From Gloeopeniophorella convolvens (lineage: Eukaryota; Basidiomycota; Agaricomycetes; Russulales), in assembly GCA_022496205.1 (NCBI GenBank), contig WTXD01000175.1:1-22018 (forward strand): a stretch of 22,018 nucleotides of DNA, read 5' to 3'. The notes below the pieces were generated by a model that was not told the DNA's origin, searched no databases, and saw nothing but the letters and a program-made list of their open reading frames with translations. The translations under genes and the position numbers were made by a program. Shown in pieces: positions 18,492-22,018 of this stretch (position 1 is the first letter of the stretch; each line of letters starts with the position of its first letter).

Positions 18492-20442
18492 TCACGGGCG
18501 TGCATCGCGCTTGTTCGCCATGAAAGCTGAGAAGCTTTCCTTCGATTGGCGGTCGAACCCGAGCGGGTACGACGACAAGTCGCTCGTCAGCGCCAGCGTG
18601 TCGAGACTCGCGCGCTGCTTGCCCTTGATCTCCGTGGGAGACTTTCCGTTGGGGACCGTCGGGACGGGCGGCTCGTCAAAGCTGTGACCTGCCTCACTGC
18701 CATGGTCGATTTGGAAGGGGAACGAACCGAGGCCGGTTGAAATAGCAGAAATTTGCGAACCAGTAGACATGCCAAGAATTCGACGATTGGGCGGCTCCAG
18801 GTCGCCATCGTCCTGTGTGGGAGCAGGCTCGGGGCGAGCAGTAGGGACGCCGGGCGTCTCGGCCGCAAGGGGCGAGCGCGGTGGGGTGCGGGGAGGGCGA
18901 TTGGAGATCGGTGATGGCGGCACAAAAGTGAAGCTCTCGAGGATTGAGTCTGCGCGACCAGACATACCCGAGGCCATCGTGCTCATCGACATTCGGTGTG
19001 CGAGAGACGGCGACTTCTCCGACTGTTGCACCTGCGCCTGTGCCTCCGCGAGTGCGCGTTCCTGCTGGCGCTCGAGGGGGTTTGCGAGGCCGGCAGTTGA
19101 GGGCGTAACGAGGCGACCGCTGGCCATGCGGACCAGTGTCCGTGGACCAGACGAGATAGAGCTGGCCATCGGTGTTGCGGGAACGAAGGACGCACTGAGG
19201 GGTTGTGCGAACCCAAGGTGCACCCGCGTCGCGTCCATGATGTCAGCACCGATGACGCTCGCGGCCTGTGTGTACGTGCTCATTGGGCGATCAGACTCGG
19301 TCACTTCCGGACCAGCGTTCCACGGGTGCTGCGGGACGGTTGGACTCCAGTCTTGGTGACCCTGTGACGAGCCGTGCGTTGCCATGGAACTGCGCATCGC
19401 GGGGGAGCGGTGGTGGTCGGCGAAGGGATCGGCGGGGATAGGAAGTGGCGGATTTTCTTCGACCTCGTGCAGCACATCTTGCGGGCCGAAGGACGACGCC
19501 GTGAGAGGAGAGCGGATTGACGGGCGTGATGCAAGGCTCTTTGTGGTAGAGGCGGATACAACAGCCGCCCTAGCCGCGCTCACGACCTGTCGGCCGGTGA
19601 CAATGGTAGGTGCCTCCGACAGGACATCGCTAGCAAAGCTGGCGTTCGTGATATAGGACTGGCCGTCGTCCATAACGGCAAGGTGCTGGCTGGCGGGAAC
19701 AGACTCGGCGGAGAAATTCACGTGATCCATATTTAGGTCGACGCCCGGAGCGAGCTGTGAACGCGGTGGGCGGGCGAGCCTGCCTGAGACGCAGCCGGTC
19801 CCGGCAGCATAGAGGCAGGCGGGGGGACGAACGCGATAGGAATGACGTTCGTCGCCTGGGAACCAGTGGATGTCGTCCGGATAGAGTGGCCATCGCCAAA
19901 GGGTTCGATTGGATGGACTCGCGACCTGACGGCGTAGAGCGCGACGCGGGGTCGAGATCAATAATTGAGTTTGAGTTCTCGTACACCCTAACGACGGACG
20001 CGGGGGGAGTGCGCTCTGGAGTAGGGACGACGACGACCTTCTCAGTGGGGTCAGGACGGTTGAGGACGGTGTCCGCAGGCGCTGGGATGTCCTTCATCTC
20101 AGGCGCCTCAGGCTCGACGGGGACGGCATTTCGACGGCGCCACCAGAGGAAGAAGCCAAATGCAAGGCCGAGGAAAATGAGGGAGCCAACGACAGCCCCT
20201 GCGATAGCCCCTGCACTGGGACCATGGCTGCCGCTGGATGGTGGTGGGTTATCAACGCACTTGAAGCTGGCGCATTGCGTGCAGCCCCTGGAAACAAAAG
20301 TGAAAAATGCGGCTTAAAATTTTTTCAAACAAACGCACTGTGCGATCTGGAAGCAGGTTTGGCTAGGACCGCAATTGCAGACGGGAGGGGTGCTTGGGCA
20401 CGGGATACAGTTGTCTCTAGGGAGAAGACGGTCCAAACGCAT
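18492..20442 (-). CDS. OPY2: OPY2-like membrane anchor, two apparent frameshifts
   Basis: Exon 1 is 20442-20339 and exon 2 starts at 20287 after a 51-nt intron (GTGCGT...TTCCAG). The short N-terminus has the Opy2 cysteine module: NCIPCPSTPPVCNCGPSQTC, then CTQCASFKCV. A single membrane helix follows (about 60-84, AGAIAGAVVGSLIFLGLAFG then FFLWWRRR), then a long, disordered Ser/Pro-rich cytoplasmic tail ending FSAFMANKRDARP. In yeast, Opy2 anchors the adaptor Ste50 at the plasma membrane in HOG and filamentation MAPK signalling. The tail changes frame twice: after ESIQSNP (19901/19900) a -1 shift is needed to read FGDGHSIRTTSTGSQATNVI, and a second -1 shift at about 19765-19790 to reach PPRSQLAPGVDLNMDHVNFS. 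With both corrected the length is 633 codons. These may be real lesions or sequence errors. Symbol given by domain similarity. Confidence 0.82.
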
Positions 20443-20891
20443 GACGACGAAGCAGAAAGGAAGGAATGTGGTCAGGCAGAACGAAGGCGAAACTCGGGGG
20501 GCCCTGCGGTGTCCAGCAACGCCTGAGGGATACTCAAGGGTAGTGGACGCGGTGGTGGGACAGGGAAGGGAACGGGGCTGAGTACAAGAGGGGGGAGAAA
20601 AGGGAACCTGAGAAAGCAACCTCGGTGATTCAATCATTGGCCCAGCCCCCCATCACGTAATTTCTGATCCTGGTTTCACACTCATTTATTTCCTTCGAGG
20701 TTGAGCTCTCCGCTGGTGTAACTACATATGACTCAAATATGCTACATGGTAGTGACGGTTGAAGGTCAACCAACTGTGGAAACACCACAGGACGCGGCGC
20801 GTTGAGCGCCGCGCATGGCCTCAGCCTGAGCCTCAATGGCTGTAATCATATCTGTTCAACGTTCGGTCAGGTTTTCCGATCCCGTTTATTC
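20443..20891. other. Intergenic region between CAF16-like gene and OPY2
   Basis: Holds the CAF16-like 3' UTR and the OPY2 promoter. The strongest structure is an 8-bp perfect stem at 20793-20813 (CGCGGCGC, loop GTTGA, GCGCCGCG), 79 bp past the CAF16 stop. The frame upstream of the OPY2 ATG stays open to 20637, so a longer N-terminus is formally possible, but nothing in that extension looks like family sequence. Confidence 0.5.
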
Positions 20892-22018
20892 TCAGACAGA
20901 AGTCACGTACTTCTTATAAAAGCTTTCAGAATCAGACGGCACGGCCTGCAGATCGCACAGGTTAGCTGCGCACCCCCAAATCACTGAGGAACAGGGTCCG
21001 TACCTGGCCACGTCGAGCCCCCCGCGTCTTCCTGCCAGCTTCTTCTAGCGCGCGTCGGTGCTCACGGTCCTCGCGTAACCACTGCAGGGCGACCTTGAAC
21101 AGGGACTGGTGCGACACCTGGACTGCGCCGTCGAGGGCCGACTCAGCGAGCGCGGGGGGCCATGGCACTGGCTCCGTCACGAATGTGCCGAATCGCATGT
21201 GCGCGATGTGCGTTGGAAACTCATTTAATCCGTCAAAGATGTGGGTCGCGTCTATATTGACAGGCGTCAGTCTGCGCGCGGTGAGAACGAGGCGTTCCTC
21301 GCAGGACTCACAAAGAATGGTCGCGCCGCGACTCGCGCTGTCTTCCTTCAAGAACGACAGGAGATCATCCCGGACCTGCACATCCAGATCAACTGTCACC
21401 TGCAACAAGCAGATTCACGCAGTCAGTGTCGATTTCCAAGTACAGAGGCGCAGCAGCCTCTGCGCAGGCGCGCACGCACTTCGTCGAGCAAAAGAACGTC
21501 CCACGGCTGCATCAAGCCCATACACAGCTGGACGCGGCGCCGCTCGCCATCCGAGATCGCGTGCATGTGCCAGTCAAGATCGACATCCAGGATATCTAGT
21601 AAGTGATCGCGCCGTTCCTTGTGGCGATACCCGCCCACCGAATCAAGGAAGCGCTCGACCACGATGTCCCCACGTACCACCGGGTTCACGGCCCTGAGAT
21701 GTGATCAGGTGTATGACTGCAGTGATCATATGAGATGAGACTTACCACTCCGTGCCAAGATGTGTTACACCCGGTGGCGAGTTGCGGAACACGTCACGTT
21801 CCTTGATCAAGACCTTTGTCCCTTCTGATGAAACGAGCCGCTTGCCCGCAAGAATTTGGAGGAGCGTCGATTTCCCGGCTGCCCGGATGGTAAGTCGATC
21901 AATCGCTGATGCTTTTGCTGTGCGCGCCGCAAGGCATTTATATGCGCACCACCATTGGCACCGATGAGGATCGTGCGCGAGCCCTTTGGCAGATTGATGT
22001 TAATGTTCACCAAGGACG
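20892..22018 (-). CDS. CAF16: CAF16-like soluble ABC ATPase (5' end beyond window)
   Basis: Exons: 22018(partial)-21950, 21878-21746, 21693-21480, 21399-21312, 21251-21004, 20945-20892. All five introns are GT-AG (52-80 nt) and the frame closes with TGA, giving 267 visible residues; the first residues lie outside. It is one nucleotide-binding domain with no membrane segments: Walker A GANGAGKST (split by an intron inside the motif), THLGTEW, signature [11 protein letters not shown] (SDG- variant of LSGGQ, as in yeast Caf16), Walker B DVLLLDEV with TVDLDV, and H-loop ATHIFDGL. In yeast, Caf16 is an ABC protein associated with CCR4-NOT and the Mediator-linked Srb proteins; its substrate is unknown. 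The C-terminal part ([16 protein letters not shown]) is charged and helical. Eukaryotic relatives are soluble, not transporters. Confidence 0.93.

Noticed and set aside
1..22018. tRNA, rRNA, CRISPR, helitron or LTR-retrotransposon features
   Set aside because: No cloverleaf with B-box-like GGTTCRANYC in the right context, no rRNA motif, no regular spacer array, and no paired LTRs or reverse transcriptase motifs were found by eye.

Overview
This is eukaryotic nuclear DNA from a fungus, almost certainly a basidiomycete of the Agaricomycetes. The coding genes carry many short introns (about 43-80 nt, GT-AG). They encode single-copy fungal housekeeping proteins next to families typical of mushroom-forming fungi: a BTB/POZ protein, a one-domain dsRNA-binding protein and an Opy2-type membrane anchor. 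I assembled the gene models by hand from splice sites and reading frames. There is no operon logic and I saw no rRNA, tRNA or CRISPR array.

Layout. 190-570 (+): a 90-aa single dsRNA-binding-domain protein split over three exons. 1898-5242: a tandem duplication, each unit holding a DJ-1/PfpI (Hsp31-like) gene on the minus strand (1973-2995 and 3948-4960) and ending in a copy of the promoter of the next gene. 5272-6389 (+): MOB1, nine exons, all four zinc ligands present. 7112-8307 (-): a BTB/POZ-domain protein. 8643-9742: a 1,100-bp hAT-like DNA transposon with perfect 18-bp terminal inverted repeats, a perfect 8-bp target-site duplication, subterminal TGTCAGGA repeats and one internal 105-aa ORF; it lies about 335 bp upstream of the BTB gene. 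10333-12385 (-): DBP8, a DEAD-box helicase of ribosome biogenesis. 13927-15259 (-): an HMG-box transcription factor with an in-frame TGA in the middle of an otherwise open gene. 16636-17907 (-): SUA5, the threonylcarbamoyl-AMP synthase. 18492-20442 (-): an OPY2-like membrane anchor whose cytoplasmic part needs two -1 frameshifts. 20892-22018 (-): a CAF16-like soluble ABC ATPase, cut by the window edge.

The genes are mostly independent housekeeping or regulatory loci: translation fidelity (SUA5), ribosome assembly (DBP8), mitotic exit/NDR-kinase signalling (MOB1), HOG/MAPK membrane signalling (OPY2) and a CCR4-NOT-associated ATPase (CAF16). The dynamic parts are the Hsp31/MOB1-promoter duplication, where the two copies differ at a key splice site and in upstream regulatory sequence, and the young-looking transposon. 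I did not find a clearly new multi-gene system. The strongest open questions are the HMG-box readthrough-like stop, the intron defect in the Hsp31 pair and the element with its internal ORF.
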